From NCBI RefSeq assembly GCF_003096655.1, contig NZ_QEKQ01000004.1:186001-250000 (forward strand): 64,000 nt of DNA, in the 5' to 3' direction. The notes below the pieces were generated by a model that saw only the letters and a program-made list of their open reading frames with translations, did not search any database and was not told the DNA's origin. The stretch comes from Tamilnaduibacter salinus. Its GTDB lineage: Bacteria; Pseudomonadota; Gammaproteobacteria; Pseudomonadales; Oleiphilaceae. The position numbers and the translations under genes were made by a program. Below are positions 33,912 to 43,841 of the stretch, piece after piece (position 1 is the first letter of the stretch; each line of letters starts with the position of its first letter).

Positions 33912-34518
33912 GACCGCCAAGCTGGTGGGCCAGCCGGTCCAGAAGGCCTTCCAGGGCCTGGCCCCGGTGGCTGATGCGGGCCTTGGTCTCCGCCTCCAGT
34001 TCAGCGGCGGTGCAGCCGGCATCCGGCACCCAGAAGACCGGGTCGTAACCGAAGCCGCCTTCGCCGCGCACTTCCTGAAGAATGTGGCCGCGCCAGATGC
34101 CGTGGCAGATCAGGGGCGTCGGGTCGTCGGCGTGGCGCAGATAGACCAGTACGCAGTGGAATTGCGCCGAGCGATGGCCGTCATCCACATCGGTCAGCCT
34201 GGCAAGCAGTTGGTCGATGTTGTCCCGGTCCGACGCACCCGGTCCCGCATAGCGGGCGGAGCGCACCCCCGGTGCGCCGCCCAGAGCGTCCACCGACAGG
34301 CCGGAATCGTCGGCCAGCGCCGGCAGGCCGGTATGGCGGGCGGCGTTCCGGGCCTTGAGCAGGGCGTTCTCGACAAATGTCACGGCAGGCTCGTCCGCCT
34401 CCGGCACATCATGCTCGCCTTGAGGTGTCGGATGAATGCCCAGCGGTGAGAGCAGCCGGTCCAGTTCCGCCAGTTTGCCCTTGTTGTTGCTGGCCAGTAC
34501 CAGGCGACGTGCGGTCAT
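33904..34518 (-). CDS. rdgB: XTP/dITP diphosphatase (RdgB)
   Basis: House-cleaning nucleotidase that hydrolyses dITP, ITP and XTP so they are not built into nucleic acids. The 204-residue length is typical. Substrate-binding and metal motifs are present: [18 protein letters not shown] at the N terminus, [32 protein letters not shown] in the middle and [13 protein letters not shown] near the C terminus. It is the second of a short run of genes (DUF4426, rdgB, hemW) on the minus strand. Its start lies 9 bases after the DUF4426 stop. Confidence 0.94.
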   Translation of the reverse strand: MTARRLVLASNNKGKLAELDRLLSPLGIHPTPQGEHDVPEADEPAVTFVENALLKARNAARHTGLPALADDSGLSVDALGGAPGVRSARYAGPGASDRDNIDQLLARLTDVDDGHRSAQFHCVLVYLRHADDPTPLICHGIWRGHILQEVRGEGGFGYDPVFWVPDAGCTAAELEAETKARISHRGQALEGLLDRLAHQLGGHD

Positions 34519-34527
34519 AGTTGGCGA

Positions 34528-34977
34528 TTACCCGTCATTGAACAGTGTCTTGGCAACCCGGACACGCATGGGCCGATCCCGCCCCGGCACGGTTGCCGAG
34601 ATGTGGAAGGTCAGCAGGTCGCCTTCCACAAACTGGAATGAGGCCAGGTAATAGGTGGCCTCTCCTTCCTGGATGCGCCGAAAGCCCGGGAACCACTCCT
34701 GCTGTACGTCGTTGGCAATGCGCACTTCCACCTGGCCGTTAACCGGCTCGAGCCGGTTGCCGGACTGCTTCAGCAGACTGACGTTGATGACGCCAATGGA
34801 GCGGCTGCGCGTCAGGTTGTACTGCTTGGCGATGTCTGCCTGCAATGTGCTGCTGGGAAAAATGCTGTAGTGCAGCTGATAGTCGCCGAAAGACTTGTAC
34901 TGACCGGCGCCCGCCGACAGCGGCAGAACCGCCAGGCCGATAAGCAGCAGCCAGTGGAAAAAGGATCGGACGGTCAT
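34528..34977 (-). CDS. Exported DUF4426 protein
   Basis: A 149-residue periplasmic protein with a clear signal peptide (FFHWLLLIGLAVLPLSAGAG, cleavage near residue 25). The mature part shows the DUF4426 pattern: SFGDYQLHYSIFPSSTL, then IAKQYNLTRSRSIGVINVSLL, and near the end GDLLTFHISATVPG. It is predicted to be a small beta sandwich. In Pseudomonas and relatives this gene sits between metW and rdgB, exactly as here. Function is unknown. It is probably cotranscribed with metX-metW upstream (10-base gap after metW). Confidence 0.9.
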   Translation of the reverse strand: MTVRSFFHWLLLIGLAVLPLSAGAGQYKSFGDYQLHYSIFPSSTLQADIAKQYNLTRSRSIGVINVSLLKQSGNRLEPVNGQVEVRIANDVQQEWFPGFRRIQEGEATYYLASFQFVEGDLLTFHISATVPGRDRPMRVRVAKTLFNDG

Positions 34978-34987
34978 GGGAGCCTCC

Positions 34988-35581
34988 CTAACGCGTAATC
35001 CGGTAGATGGCGATCTGACCGAGCATGTTCGGCCAGAGCCGGTTGAACCAGCGATACCGGTGTTCGCTGTCCACCACCGTGCGGTTCAGGATCTGGATGT
35101 CCTTGCGGTAGCACAGTGCCTCGAAATCCTTGAACGTGCACAGGTGGATATTCGGGGTGTTATACCATTTGTAGGGTAGTGTGTCCGATTCCGGCATGCG
35201 ACCCCGCCACATCAAATACCAGCGCAGGCGCCAGTAGGCGAAGTTGGGAAAGGTGACGATCGACTCGCGGCCCAGGCGCAGCATCTCGTCCAGCATGATG
35301 TCGGGCCGGCGCACGGCCTGCAGGGCCTGGGTCATCAGCACCACGTCAAAGCTCTGGTCCTCGAAGTTGCCCAGGCCCTGCTCGTCCAGGTCCTGCTCGA
35401 TGACGTTGACGCCCCGATTCATGCATTCGGCAACGTGCTCCGGGCTGATTTCCAGCCCAAAGCCCGTCGCGTTCTTCTCGCCCTGGAGGTAGGACAGCAG
35501 CGTGCCGTCGCCGCAGCCGAGGTCCAGAACGTGGCTCTCGGGCTGAATCCAGCGTTCGATAATTTCCAGGTCCGCTCTCAT
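34988..35581 (-). CDS. metW: Methionine biosynthesis protein MetW
   Basis: A 197-residue protein with a methyltransferase-like fold that partners MetX for methionine synthesis. The N terminus [32 protein letters not shown] is diagnostic and contains the SAM-binding-like DLGCGDG loop; other conserved parts are [25 protein letters not shown] and [11 protein letters not shown]. The start ATG at 35581 overlaps the metX stop by four bases. The frame continues upstream through metX but those codons are not used. In MetW-containing bacteria the pair is needed for homoserine acylation. Confidence 0.93.
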   Translation of the reverse strand: MRADLEIIERWIQPESHVLDLGCGDGTLLSYLQGEKNATGFGLEISPEHVAECMNRGVNVIEQDLDEQGLGNFEDQSFDVVLMTQALQAVRRPDIMLDEMLRLGRESIVTFPNFAYWRLRWYLMWRGRMPESDTLPYKWYNTPNIHLCTFKDFEALCYRKDIQILNRTVVDSEHRYRWFNRLWPNMLGQIAIYRITR

Positions 35582-36726
35582 GCGCCAATCTCCCGGGCGA
35601 CCCGGTCCATGTACGCGGAGAAGGTGTCCATGTACCGGGGAGTGGGAATCAGGAAGGCGTCGTGCCCCCAGGGTGCGTCGATTTCCGAGTAGCTGACCCG
35701 ACAGCGGGCGGCGATCATCGCGTTGACGAGCTCCTCGGAGCGGGCGGGCGTGAAGCGCCAGTCCGAACTGAATGACAGCACCAGGAACTCGCACTGTGCA
35801 TGGCGTAGCGCCGCCGCCAGGTCGTTGTTGAATTCATAGGCCGGATCGAAATAATCCAGTGAGCGGGTCATCAGAAGATAGGTGTTGGCGTCGAACGACT
35901 CGGAAAAGCGTTCCCCCTGGTACTGCAGATAACTCTCCACCTGAAACTCGGCGTCATAACCGAACTGATAGGCCTGTTCGCGCAGTTCACGGCCGAATTT
36001 CTCGCCCATCGAGGCGTCGGACAGATAGGTGATGTGGCCAATCATCCGGGCGAGCATGAGCCCGCGCCGTGGCACAGTGTTGTGCTCGTAGTAGCGGCCG
36101 CCATGAAATTCCGGGTCGGAGGTGATGGCCCGTCGCGCGACTTCGTTGAAAGCGATGTTCTGGGCGGTCAGTCGGGGTGTGGAGGCGATCACCACCGAAT
36201 GGCGCAACCGATCCGGGTAGGAGATGGCCCATTGCAGCGCCTGCATGCCGCCGAGCGAGCCACCGACGACTGCCGCCCATTGCTGGATGCCGAGTCGGTC
36301 CGCCAGCTTGATTTGGCTATCGACCCAGTCGCGAACGGTGATGACGGGAAAATCCGGGCCATAGGGCTGGCCGGTCGCCGGATTCACGGTGTTTGGGCCG
36401 GTGCTGCCGTGACAGCCGCCCAGGTTGTTGACGCTGACCACGTAAAAGCGGTTGGTGTCGATGGGCTTGCCGGGGCCGATGCAGCTGTCCCACCAGCCCG
36501 GTTTGCGGTCATCGAGACTGTAGTAGCCCGCCGCGTGGTGGTGGCCGCTCAATGCGTGGCAGATCAGGATGGCGTTGGACGCCTCCTCGTTGAGCGTGCC
36601 GTAAGTCTCCACGACAAGATCGTACTCGCCCAGCGACTGGCCACAGGCCAGCGGCAGGGGGTCGCTGAAGTGAAGCGTCCGGGGCTCAACCAGGCCGACA
36701 CAGTCCGGCGGCAGCGTTTCGGGCAT
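35578..36726 (-). CDS. metX: Homoserine O-acyltransferase MetX
   Basis: Alpha/beta-hydrolase-fold enzyme that acylates homoserine for methionine synthesis. The nucleophile elbow [17 protein letters not shown] (Ser near residue 150) and the conserved [17 protein letters not shown] stretch are intact, with the catalytic Asp and His towards the end (SSDWRFTP and PWGHDAFL). About 382 residues. MetX proteins encoded with MetW in gammaproteobacteria often use succinyl-CoA rather than acetyl-CoA; the sequence alone does not settle this here. The ATG at 36726 is used. It heads the run metX-metW-DUF4426-rdgB-hemW. Confidence 0.92.
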   Translation of the reverse strand: MPETLPPDCVGLVEPRTLHFSDPLPLACGQSLGEYDLVVETYGTLNEEASNAILICHALSGHHHAAGYYSLDDRKPGWWDSCIGPGKPIDTNRFYVVSVNNLGGCHGSTGPNTVNPATGQPYGPDFPVITVRDWVDSQIKLADRLGIQQWAAVVGGSLGGMQALQWAISYPDRLRHSVVIASTPRLTAQNIAFNEVARRAITSDPEFHGGRYYEHNTVPRRGLMLARMIGHITYLSDASMGEKFGRELREQAYQFGYDAEFQVESYLQYQGERFSESFDANTYLLMTRSLDYFDPAYEFNNDLAAALRHAQCEFLVLSFSSDWRFTPARSEELVNAMIAARCRVSYSEIDAPWGHDAFLIPTPRYMDTFSAYMDRVAREIGA

Positions 36727-36793
36727 GGTGTGGCAGAATCCTTGACATTCCGGCGAACGCCGCAGTGTAAAGCGCCGCCGGGGGCTCTGCAAA

Positions 36794-38758
36794 TCAGGCG
36801 ATGCCGGAGAGGTTAACCACCTTTTGCTGCATCTGCGTTGGTGGCGGGAGCCGGATCTGGCGCAGCATGCCGTCGGCCAGATCGAGCTGCTTTTCCAGCT
36901 CGGCGATGCGGTCAGTCAGGCGCTCGCGTTCGCTGCGCAGGGTCTGGTCATTGCGAGCCATGTCGCGTACCCGGCGAATCTGGTGCTCCAGCAGCTTCTT
37001 CTGCTCCAGCGAGTACTGCATGATGGGGAGCAGCGCTTCTCGTGGCCAGCGGTCAACGTCGGCCCGCACCCGTTCGTGCAGTCGCCGGGCTTCGGTGACC
37101 ATGACGTTGAAGAAGCGCTGGATCAGTCGGTTCTGGCCGGACAGCAGGTTCCTGGGGTTGCGCCGGAAGCGGTCGGCCTTGCGGCGCAGGTCGCGCAGGG
37201 CAATCAGGTGCCGGCCGGCGCGCAGCGGAATGGGCTCCAGGTGACGAGTTCGGTTGTCCTCGTTATAGCGCCGGTAGATGGAGCCGACCATTTTCTCGGC
37301 CAAACGCCCCTCCATCAGCAGGTTGTTGAAGTCGTTTTCCAGCCGCTCAAAAAAGTGGTCCATGGCCCGGCTCAGCCCTGGGGTGGTCCAACTGCTTCCC
37401 ATCAGGTGCCGGATTTTGCTGACGTGTTGGTCGAAGCGTTCCTGGGACACCATGTCGGCGAGCAGATCCCCCTGGGACTGCATCAGGCGGCGGCTGGAAC
37501 GCAGTGTAATCAGCTTGCGGTAATAGAAGTCGTAGTCCTGCTGGGAGCGTTCGGCAAGGCGCTTGAGTGCCTCGCGGTCGACCCGGTGCTCACGGCAGGC
37601 GTCCAGCTCCTCGCGCATGGAAGACAGGCGGCTCTGCATGGCGGCCTGACTGTTCTGAAGCATTCCGACCAGATCATTGATCAGACTCTGGGTGATCAGG
37701 TCCTCTTTGTACTGAAGAATGCGATCAACGATCAGGTCCTCAAGATTGCCAAGGCCGCTGTGATCGAACAGTGACTGGTTGTCCCGCACCCGACCGTGCA
37801 GCCCCTGTTTGGCGGAGACCGGCACCACGTCGTCCGGTGTGATGTTGAGGTGTCGCGCCGTATCGCGCTGGACACGTCGGATGGCGTCCTGAGAGTGACT
37901 CTCCCCCTCCAGGTCGTCCCAGAGCATGTCCACCTTGTTGAGGACGGCAAACCGACCCGCCCGGTGATCCGAGTCCTCGGTGGCGATGTGCTCTTTCCAG
38001 ATGGTCATGTCGCTGGCGGTGACGCCGGTGTCCGCGCTCAGCAGGAATATGACCGCATGGGCGGCGGGCAGCATGCTGATGGTCAGTTCCGGTTCCGAGC
38101 CCAGCGCGTTCAGTCCGGGGGTGTCGAGAATGCGCAGCCCCCGCTCGAACAACGGGTGCTGGATGCTGATGCGGGCGCTGCGCCACGCTGGAATCAGAAC
38201 GTTGTCGTTATGCTCCGGGTCGGACTCCAGCATTTTCTCATCGAAGCCCAGCTCCCGGGCCTCGCGAACCGATACGCTGCGCACGCGCGCGACTTCTGAG
38301 AGGACTTCCCGCATGGTGTCCGGCGAGCTGGTGTCAAGCTCGTGATGCTCCCACCAGGCGTCCTCGCGACGCAGTTGCTGGAGTGACGGCTCTTCCCGGC
38401 GGGTGTCGATCGGGAGCAGCTGGAGGTAATTGCGGTTCCGGTTGCGGTCGAAGAACAGCTCGGTCGGACACATGGTGGTGCGCCCGGCCTCGGAGGGCAG
38501 CATGCGCTGACCGTAACCGGCAAAGAACAGGGCATTGATCAACTCGGTCTTGCCGCGGGAGAACTCGCCCACGAACGCGAGCGTCAGTTCGTCCTCGACG
38601 AGTAACTCAAGGCCGTGGCGGATACGGTCACTGACGTCCTCGGAAAAAAGGTCATTGTCCTGGAGCCAGAGCCGGTAGCGCGCTATCTGGCGGATCAGTT
38701 CCTTTTTCCAGTCGTGATAGGCCTCGACTTGTTGTGACAGGCTGCCGTTCATCTGCAT
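36794..38758 (-). CDS. Dynamin-like GTPase
   Basis: A 654-residue bacterial dynamin-family GTPase. The G1 loop is [16 protein letters not shown] (about residues 63-78), G2 is a threonine in [11 protein letters not shown]3 is [10 protein letters not shown] and G4 is LNKVDMLW, so GTP binding should be intact. The remaining 400 residues are helical with several coiled coils ([22 protein letters not shown] near the C terminus) and no strong membrane helix. Bacterial dynamins remodel or protect membranes and some act against phage, but a single-gene dynamin like this one has no clear assigned role. It sits alone between metX and yggT, with about 140 bases upstream. Confidence 0.85.
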   Translation of the reverse strand: MQMNGSLSQQVEAYHDWKKELIRQIARYRLWLQDNDLFSEDVSDRIRHGLELLVEDELTLAFVGEFSRGKTELINALFFAGYGQRMLPSEAGRTTMCPTELFFDRNRNRNYLQLLPIDTRREEPSLQQLRREDAWWEHHELDTSSPDTMREVLSEVARVRSVSVREARELGFDEKMLESDPEHNDNVLIPAWRSARISIQHPLFERGLRILDTPGLNALGSEPELTISMLPAAHAVIFLLSADTGVTASDMTIWKEHIATEDSDHRAGRFAVLNKVDMLWDDLEGESHSQDAIRRVQRDTARHLNITPDDVVPVSAKQGLHGRVRDNQSLFDHSGLGNLEDLIVDRILQYKEDLITQSLINDLVGMLQNSQAAMQSRLSSMREELDACREHRVDREALKRLAERSQQDYDFYYRKLITLRSSRRLMQSQGDLLADMVSQERFDQHVSKIRHLMGSSWTTPGLSRAMDHFFERLENDFNNLLMEGRLAEKMVGSIYRRYNEDNRTRHLEPIPLRAGRHLIALRDLRRKADRFRRNPRNLLSGQNRLIQRFFNVMVTEARRLHERVRADVDRWPREALLPIMQYSLEQKKLLEHQIRRVRDMARNDQTLRSERERLTDRIAELEKQLDLADGMLRQIRLPPPTQMQQKVVNLSGIA

Positions 38759-38900
38759 GACACTGCTCGTCTCCGCAACCGGATCGGCGTGTCCCTGCCG
38801 AACCGGTCACTCACTCTGGGTATGGATAACGGACACTATAGTGTGATGCTATCGAATGTCGCCACGTCGGTTGGTAAGGAAATGTAAAACGTGACGACAG

Positions 38901-39485
38901 TCACAGCCCGACGCCAATGTTCCCCAGTCCCACGCCCTGGGCCATGTGCTCAATCACAACGGAGATGACGTTGAGCAGCAGGAACACGATGATGGGGGAC
39001 AGGTCCAGCCCCCCCATGGATGGCATGATGCTGCGCACCGGTCGCATCACCGGTTCGGTGAGCTGCCCCACCAGTTGAATCGCCGGGTGCGGGCTGCCAG
39101 GGGCAATCCAGCTGATGATCACGATCGCGAGAACCGACCAGAAATAGATTTTCACGATCAGCCCGAGGACCGTCACGACCGACCAGGCCAGCAGAGTGAC
39201 CGGGTTGATCGCCGGGAACCCATTGCTCAGCGCGGCGAGAATGAGCAGATACACGAGCCCCTGGATCAGGATGGCGAGTACCAGCGAGGCTCCGTCGATC
39301 CCGCCCCAGCCCGGAATGATCCGGCGCAGCGGGCGCAGCGGTGGGTTGGTGGCTTTCACGACGAATTGGGTGATCGGGTTGTAGAAATCCGCCCGCGCCA
39401 TCTGCAGAAGGAAGCGCAGCAGTACGACGGTCAGGTAAAAGGTGGATACAAGCTGCAGGACCGTGATCACGATTTCAGCCAGCAT
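38901..39485 (-). CDS. YggT family membrane protein
   Basis: A 194-residue integral membrane protein with two YGGT repeats, each of two hydrophobic helices joined by a conserved amphipathic stretch. The first repeat runs from TFYLTVVLLRFLLQMARADFYNP to PPLRPLRRIIPGWGGID, the second from IYFWSVLAIVIISWIAPGS to PVMRPVRSIMPSMGGLDLSP. The order yggS-proC-yggT is conserved in gammaproteobacteria, and the protein has been linked to osmotic tolerance and divisome positioning in other species. The start has GGAG seven bases upstream. Confidence 0.92.
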   Translation of the reverse strand: MLAEIVITVLQLVSTFYLTVVLLRFLLQMARADFYNPITQFVVKATNPPLRPLRRIIPGWGGIDGASLVLAILIQGLVYLLILAALSNGFPAINPVTLLAWSVVTVLGLIVKIYFWSVLAIVIISWIAPGSPHPAIQLVGQLTEPVMRPVRSIMPSMGGLDLSPIIVFLLLNVISVVIEHMAQGVGLGNIGVGL

Positions 39486-39560
39486 TGAAAGGCTCCGTTC
39501 AACAACTAATCGGTGGTGGAAAAATCATGGGGATTATCCCGGTCAATTTCCAGTGATGGT

Positions 39561-40397
39561 TCAGGACGCGTTGTCGCGCAATTGCGCCGCCATCGCTTTC
39601 GAATGCTTGATCACCGCCTGGCAGGCGCGCCGGACCAGTCCGCGCAGGTCGCCATCCTCAAAGGTTTCGACGGCTTTTTCCGTGGTGCCGCCGGGTGACA
39701 TGACGTTGCGCTTGAGCTGGGCGGGTTCATCGGGGCCGCGCCGGGCCATCTCGGCGGCACCGGCCATGGTCTGAATGGCCAGCCAACGGGCCTGCTCGCG
39801 CTCGACGCCGAGTTCATCACCGGCCTCTTCCATGGCTTCCAGCATCAGGAAAAAGTAGGCGGGAGCGCTGCCGGACAATGCCGTAATCGAATGCAGCATG
39901 GCCTCGTCTGGGACCCAGAGAGCAATCCCCACGCCCTCAAAGATGGCCGTGACCGCCTTGCGCTGATCGTCGCCAACACTGTCGGTTGCATAGAGCCCGG
40001 CCGACCCTTTTCCAACCAGTGACGGTGTGTTCGGCATGCAGCGCACGATGGGCATGCCGCCGCCGAGCCAGCCATCAAGCGTGTCCACTTCGAGTCCGGC
40101 GGCAATTGAGACGATCAGCGGGCGTGTGTTCTGGACCACGGGCGCGATCTCTTCGCAGACCGACCGCATAATCTGGGGCTTGACCGCCAGCACGATAATA
40201 TCGGCCTGTTGTGCGCAATAGCGGTTGTCGGTGGTGACGCTGACCCCCGACTGCTTGCGGATTCTCTGGAGGTGGCTGTCGTCCGGGGCGCTGACCCAGA
40301 GGTTGTCAGCGTTGAAGCCGTTTTCCAGCATGCCGCCGATGATGGCATTGGCCATGTTGCCGGCGCCAATGAAGGCGATGGTGCGGGGTGTGCTCAC
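39561..40397 (-). CDS. proC: Pyrroline-5-carboxylate reductase
   Basis: Last enzyme of proline synthesis: reduces 1-pyrroline-5-carboxylate with NAD(P)H. The 278-residue length fits. The Rossmann loop IGAGNMANAIIGGML is at the N terminus, and the signature in the C-terminal half reads ALSGSAPAYFFLMLEAM followed by LKRNVMSPGGTTEKAVE. The start codon is GTG (40397). It belongs to the minus-strand group yggS-proC-yggT. Proline is a common compatible solute, which would suit a saline lifestyle, though this is not specific evidence. Confidence 0.95.
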   Translation of the reverse strand: MSTPRTIAFIGAGNMANAIIGGMLENGFNADNLWVSAPDDSHLQRIRKQSGVSVTTDNRYCAQQADIIVLAVKPQIMRSVCEEIAPVVQNTRPLIVSIAAGLEVDTLDGWLGGGMPIVRCMPNTPSLVGKGSAGLYATDSVGDDQRKAVTAIFEGVGIALWVPDEAMLHSITALSGSAPAYFFLMLEAMEEAGDELGVEREQARWLAIQTMAGAAEMARRGPDEPAQLKRNVMSPGGTTEKAVETFEDGDLRGLVRRACQAVIKHSKAMAAQLRDNAS

Positions 40398-40491
40398 GGT
40401 AGGGCTCCCTCCGATTCAGGCAAAAGCGTCATCATAACAGGCACGACTTCATCGCGGGGCTTATTCCATTGGCGAATCAGCCGGGCAGGGA

Positions 40492-41187
40492 CTATCCCCT
40501 GGGGCCGAACAGCGCTGAACCAACCCGCACCAGGGTCGCGCCCTCCGCGATGGCGATTTCCAGATCACCGGACATCCCCATCGACAGTGTCTGCGGGATG
40601 GGCCCGTCCGTCGTCTGCTCCTGAAGCGTCGCCAGCAATCCGGCGAGTCGACGGAAGCTGGCACGCAGGGACGATTCCGCCTGGTTCGGGTCGGGGATCG
40701 CCATCAGTCCCGCCAGCTCCAGGTTTTCGAGCGCAGCGATGGCCCTTGCCAGCGCCGGCACCTCGTCCGGGTCGGCTCCAGACTTACTCGCTTCCCGGTC
40801 AATGTTCACCTGCAGGCAGATTCGCAGCGGCGCCATGCCCGCCGGGCGCTGGTCACTCAGGCGGCGCGCGATCTTCAGGCGGTCGACGCTATGGACCCAG
40901 TCAAAGCGGGCGGCGATGTCCCGCGTCTTGTTCGACTGGATCGGGCCGATGAAATGCCACTCCAGATCGCTCAGGTCCGACAGGGCCTCCATCTTCTCCA
41001 GAGCTTCCTGAAGGTAGTTTTCACCAAACCGGCGCTGGCCGGCGGTTGCGGCATCGCGGATCGCCGACGGGGGGTGGGTCTTGCTGACCGCCAGCAGGCT
41101 CACGGCCCCATCTGGCCGGCCTGCGGCCTGTGTTGCTTTTTGTATGCGTCGGGTTACGGTCCCGAGGTTGTCTGCTATGCTGTTCAT
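40492..41187 (-). CDS. yggS: YggS/PLPBP family PLP homeostasis protein
   Basis: A 231-residue pyridoxal-phosphate binding protein with an alanine-racemase-like barrel but no known catalysis; it balances PLP and amino acid pools. The PLP lysine lies in SLLAVSKTHPPSAIRD near residue 36. RFGENYLQEALEKM, WHFIGPIQSNKTRDIA and SMGMSGDLEIAIAEGATLVRVGSALFG are all diagnostic. It is divergent from pilT, with 190 bases between the starts, the usual gammaproteobacterial arrangement. Confidence 0.95.
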   Translation of the reverse strand: MNSIADNLGTVTRRIQKATQAAGRPDGAVSLLAVSKTHPPSAIRDAATAGQRRFGENYLQEALEKMEALSDLSDLEWHFIGPIQSNKTRDIAARFDWVHSVDRLKIARRLSDQRPAGMAPLRICLQVNIDREASKSGADPDEVPALARAIAALENLELAGLMAIPDPNQAESSLRASFRRLAGLLATLQEQTTDGPIPQTLSMGMSGDLEIAIAEGATLVRVGSALFGPRG

Positions 41188-41377
41188 TCGGAAGTTCCGG
41201 GCCTTTCCGGTGCGGTTCTCAGGGGTTCCGGGGGTGTCACAAGGGCCTCCTCAGACGGTCTCTAGACTACCGCCCGGTACCAGCGAACGCCAACATGATG
41301 CCCCGCCACCGGACAGCTTCGGGACGACTTCCGCTGGTTAAGAACAAAGACCAACGAGCCTTCCGGGGAAAGACTCA

Positions 41378-42412
41378 ATGGATATAACCGAACTGCTGGC
41401 GTTTTCCGCCAAACAGGGCGCGTCGGACCTTCACCTGTCGGCCGGTCTGCCGCCGATGATCCGTGTGGACGGCGATGTCCGGCGGATCAACCTGCCGCCC
41501 ATGGAGCACAAAGAGGTCCACGGGCTCATTTACGACATCATGAACGACAAGCAGCGCAAGGATTACGAGGAGTTCCTGGAGACGGACTTTTCGTTCGAGG
41601 TGCCGGGTGTTGCGCGTTTTCGTGTCAATGCCTTCAACCAGAACCGCGGCGCGGGTGCGGTTTTCCGGACCATCCCGTCGAAAGTGCTGACCATGGAAGA
41701 CCTCGGCATGGGGCAGGTGTTCAAGGACGTGTCCTCGGTCCCTCGGGGGCTGGTGCTGGTGACCGGGCCGACGGGTTCGGGCAAGTCCACAACGCTGGCG
41801 GCCATGCTCGATTACATTAACGAGAGTCGGTACGAGCACATCCTGACCATTGAGGATCCGATCGAGTTTGTCCACGACTCCAAGAAGTGTCTGCTGAACC
41901 AGCGGGAAGTGCACCGGGACACGCTGGGTTTCAATGAAGCGCTGCGCTCGGCGCTGCGGGAAGACCCGGACATCATTCTGGTGGGTGAGCTGCGGGACCT
42001 GGAGACCATTCGCCTGGCTCTGACGGCGGCCGAAACCGGTCACCTGGTGTTCGGCACGCTGCACACCACCTCGGCGGCCAAGACCATCGACCGGATCGTC
42101 GATGTGTTCCCGGCGGAGGAAAAGTCGATGGTCCGCTCCATGCTGTCGGAGTCGTTGGAGGCGGTGATTTCCCAGGCTCTGATGAAAAAGGTGGGGGGCG
42201 GTCGCGTGGCGGCGCACGAGATCATGATCGGTACGTCAGCCATCCGGAACCTGATTCGTGAGGACAAGGTGGCGCAGATGTACTCGGCCATCCAGACCGG
42301 TGGCCAGACGGGCATGCAGACGCTGGATCAGTGTCTCCAGAAGATGTTGCAGAAAGGGCTGATCTCCCGCGAGGCGGCGCGCGCGAAGGCCAAGATGCCG
42401 GACAACTTCTGA
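41378..42412 (+). CDS. pilT: Type IV pilus retraction ATPase PilT
   Basis: Hexameric ATPase that depolymerises type IV pili and powers twitching and DNA uptake. The 344-residue length fits. Walker A is TGPTGSGKSTTLAAMLDY (about residues 127-144), the Asp box is ILTIEDPIEFVH, Walker B is DIILVGELRDLET and the His box is GHLVFGTLHTTSAAKT. The AIRNLIRE motif essential for retraction is present as SAIRNLIREDKVAQM near the C terminus. A GGGGAAAG ribosome-binding site precedes the ATG. pilU follows after 19 bases. Confidence 0.96.
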   Translation: MDITELLAFSAKQGASDLHLSAGLPPMIRVDGDVRRINLPPMEHKEVHGLIYDIMNDKQRKDYEEFLETDFSFEVPGVARFRVNAFNQNRGAGAVFRTIPSKVLTMEDLGMGQVFKDVSSVPRGLVLVTGPTGSGKSTTLAAMLDYINESRYEHILTIEDPIEFVHDSKKCLLNQREVHRDTLGFNEALRSALREDPDIILVGELRDLETIRLALTAAETGHLVFGTLHTTSAAKTIDRIVDVFPAEEKSMVRSMLSESLEAVISQALMKKVGGGRVAAHEIMIGTSAIRNLIREDKVAQMYSAIQTGGQTGMQTLDQCLQKMLQKGLISREAARAKAKMPDNF

Positions 42413-42431
42413 TCATTGACGGGTGACGATC

Positions 42432-43553
42432 ATGGATTTTGAGAAACTGCTGGCCCTGATGGTGGAAAAGGGCGGCTCCGACCTGTTTATTACCGCCGGC
42501 GTACCGCCCAGCATGAAGGTCAATGGCAAGGTGCTGCCGGTGACCAAGACGGCTCTGACGCCGGACCAGACGCGCGAGATGGTCTACGGCGCCATGAATG
42601 AGAAGCAGCAGGCGGAGTTTGACGACACGCACGAGTGCAACTTCGCGATCAGTGCCCGCGGTGTTGGCCGTTTCCGGGTGAGCGCATTCTATCAGCGCAA
42701 CGTCTGCGGCATGGTACTGCGTCGGATCGAGGTGAAAATCCCGCAGCTGGACGATCTGAACCTGCCCGAGGCCATCAAGGAACTGGCCATGACCAAACGC
42801 GGACTGATCATCTTCGTGGGCGCCACGGGGACCGGTAAGTCGACGTCGCTGGCGGCCATGCTGGGGCACCGTAACCGAAACAGCCGCGGCCACATTATCT
42901 CCATTGAGGACCCGATTGAGTTCATCCACCAGCACCAGGGCTGCATCGTGACCCAGCGTGAGGTGGGGATCGATACTGAGAGCTTCGAAGTGGCGTTGAA
43001 GAACACGCTGCGTCAGGCACCGGATGTCATCCTGATTGGCGAGGTTCGGAGCAAGGCGACCATGGAGTACGCCATGCAGTTCGCCGAAACGGGTCATCTC
43101 TGTCTGGCAACGCTGCACGCCAACAACGCCAACCAGGCGCTGGACCGGATCATCCAGTTCTTCGGGCCCGAGCAGCACAACCAGATCTGGATGGACCTGT
43201 CGCTGAACCTCAAGGCGATTGTCGCCCAGCAGTTGATTCCCACGCCGGATGGCAAGGGGCGGCGCGCGGTGATCGAGATCATGATCAACTCGCCGCTGGC
43301 CCAGGACCTGATCCGCAAGGGCGAGGTGCACAAACTCAAGGAACTGATGTCCAAGTCCAACGAGACCGGCATGCAGACCTTCGATCAGGCCCTCTACTGG
43401 CTCTACGATGAGGGCGCGATCACCTACAAGGACGCCCTCGCGCACGCCGACTCGCCCAACGACCTGCGCCTGATGATCAAGCTGGGTGCCGATGCGGCCA
43501 GTGCGGACAAGCTGTCCTCGTCCGTCGACAAACTGTCGATTCAGGACGACTGA
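42432..43553 (+). CDS. pilU: PilT-like accessory retraction ATPase PilU
   Basis: Second retraction ATPase that works with PilT. The 373-residue length and the tail beyond the PilT core (ALAHADSPNDLRLMIKLG and a charged end) mark it as PilU rather than a second PilT. Walker A reads GATGTGKSTSLAAMLGHRN, the Asp box IISIEDPIEFIHQH and Walker B DVILIGEVRSKATME; the AIRNLIRE motif is replaced by SPLAQDLIRKGEVHKLKE. The ATG at 42432 is preferred over a GTG nine bases earlier, which lies in the ribosome-binding site. PilT and PilU form one operon. Confidence 0.95.
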   Translation: MDFEKLLALMVEKGGSDLFITAGVPPSMKVNGKVLPVTKTALTPDQTREMVYGAMNEKQQAEFDDTHECNFAISARGVGRFRVSAFYQRNVCGMVLRRIEVKIPQLDDLNLPEAIKELAMTKRGLIIFVGATGTGKSTSLAAMLGHRNRNSRGHIISIEDPIEFIHQHQGCIVTQREVGIDTESFEVALKNTLRQAPDVILIGEVRSKATMEYAMQFAETGHLCLATLHANNANQALDRIIQFFGPEQHNQIWMDLSLNLKAIVAQQLIPTPDGKGRRAVIEIMINSPLAQDLIRKGEVHKLKELMSKSNETGMQTFDQALYWLYDEGAITYKDALAHADSPNDLRLMIKLGADAASADKLSSSVDKLSIQDD

Positions 43554-43594
43554 TGGTGGCCGCGGAAACCTCGGACGGGCGCGGAAAATGACAT

Positions 43595-43724
43595 TGCCAC
43601 GGAAAACACGGAACAACGCGGAAGACGATAAGAGACGAAAAGGCGGTGGCCTGCCACTTTCCTTGTAACCCGAGTCGGTTTTGTGCCGAGGGCAATTTCT
43701 GTGTCGTTCTGTGTTTTCCGTGGC
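43595..43724. repeat. CACGGAAAA inverted repeat between pilU and the FadL gene
   Basis: GCCACGGAAAACACGGAAC at 43595-43613 is mirrored by TGTGTTTTCCGTGGC at 43710-43724. The motif also occurs at 10.4 and 57.2 kb. It lies in a 288-base gap in which no gene is apparent. Confidence 0.7.
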
Positions 43725-43841
43725 TGCTCATCGTCTTACTGCAATAAAACCTGCCTCCCTGAATCATTGCATTTGGCATTTGAGGCCAATATCCCGCGCC
43801 TTTAGACTCCCGCCGACAAAATGACAACTGGAGAAAAGTCG

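Noticed and set aside
38835-38850. CACTATAGTG palindrome upstream of the dynamin gene as a promoter
   Set aside because: It contains a TATAGT on both strands but no acceptable -35 at the right distance.
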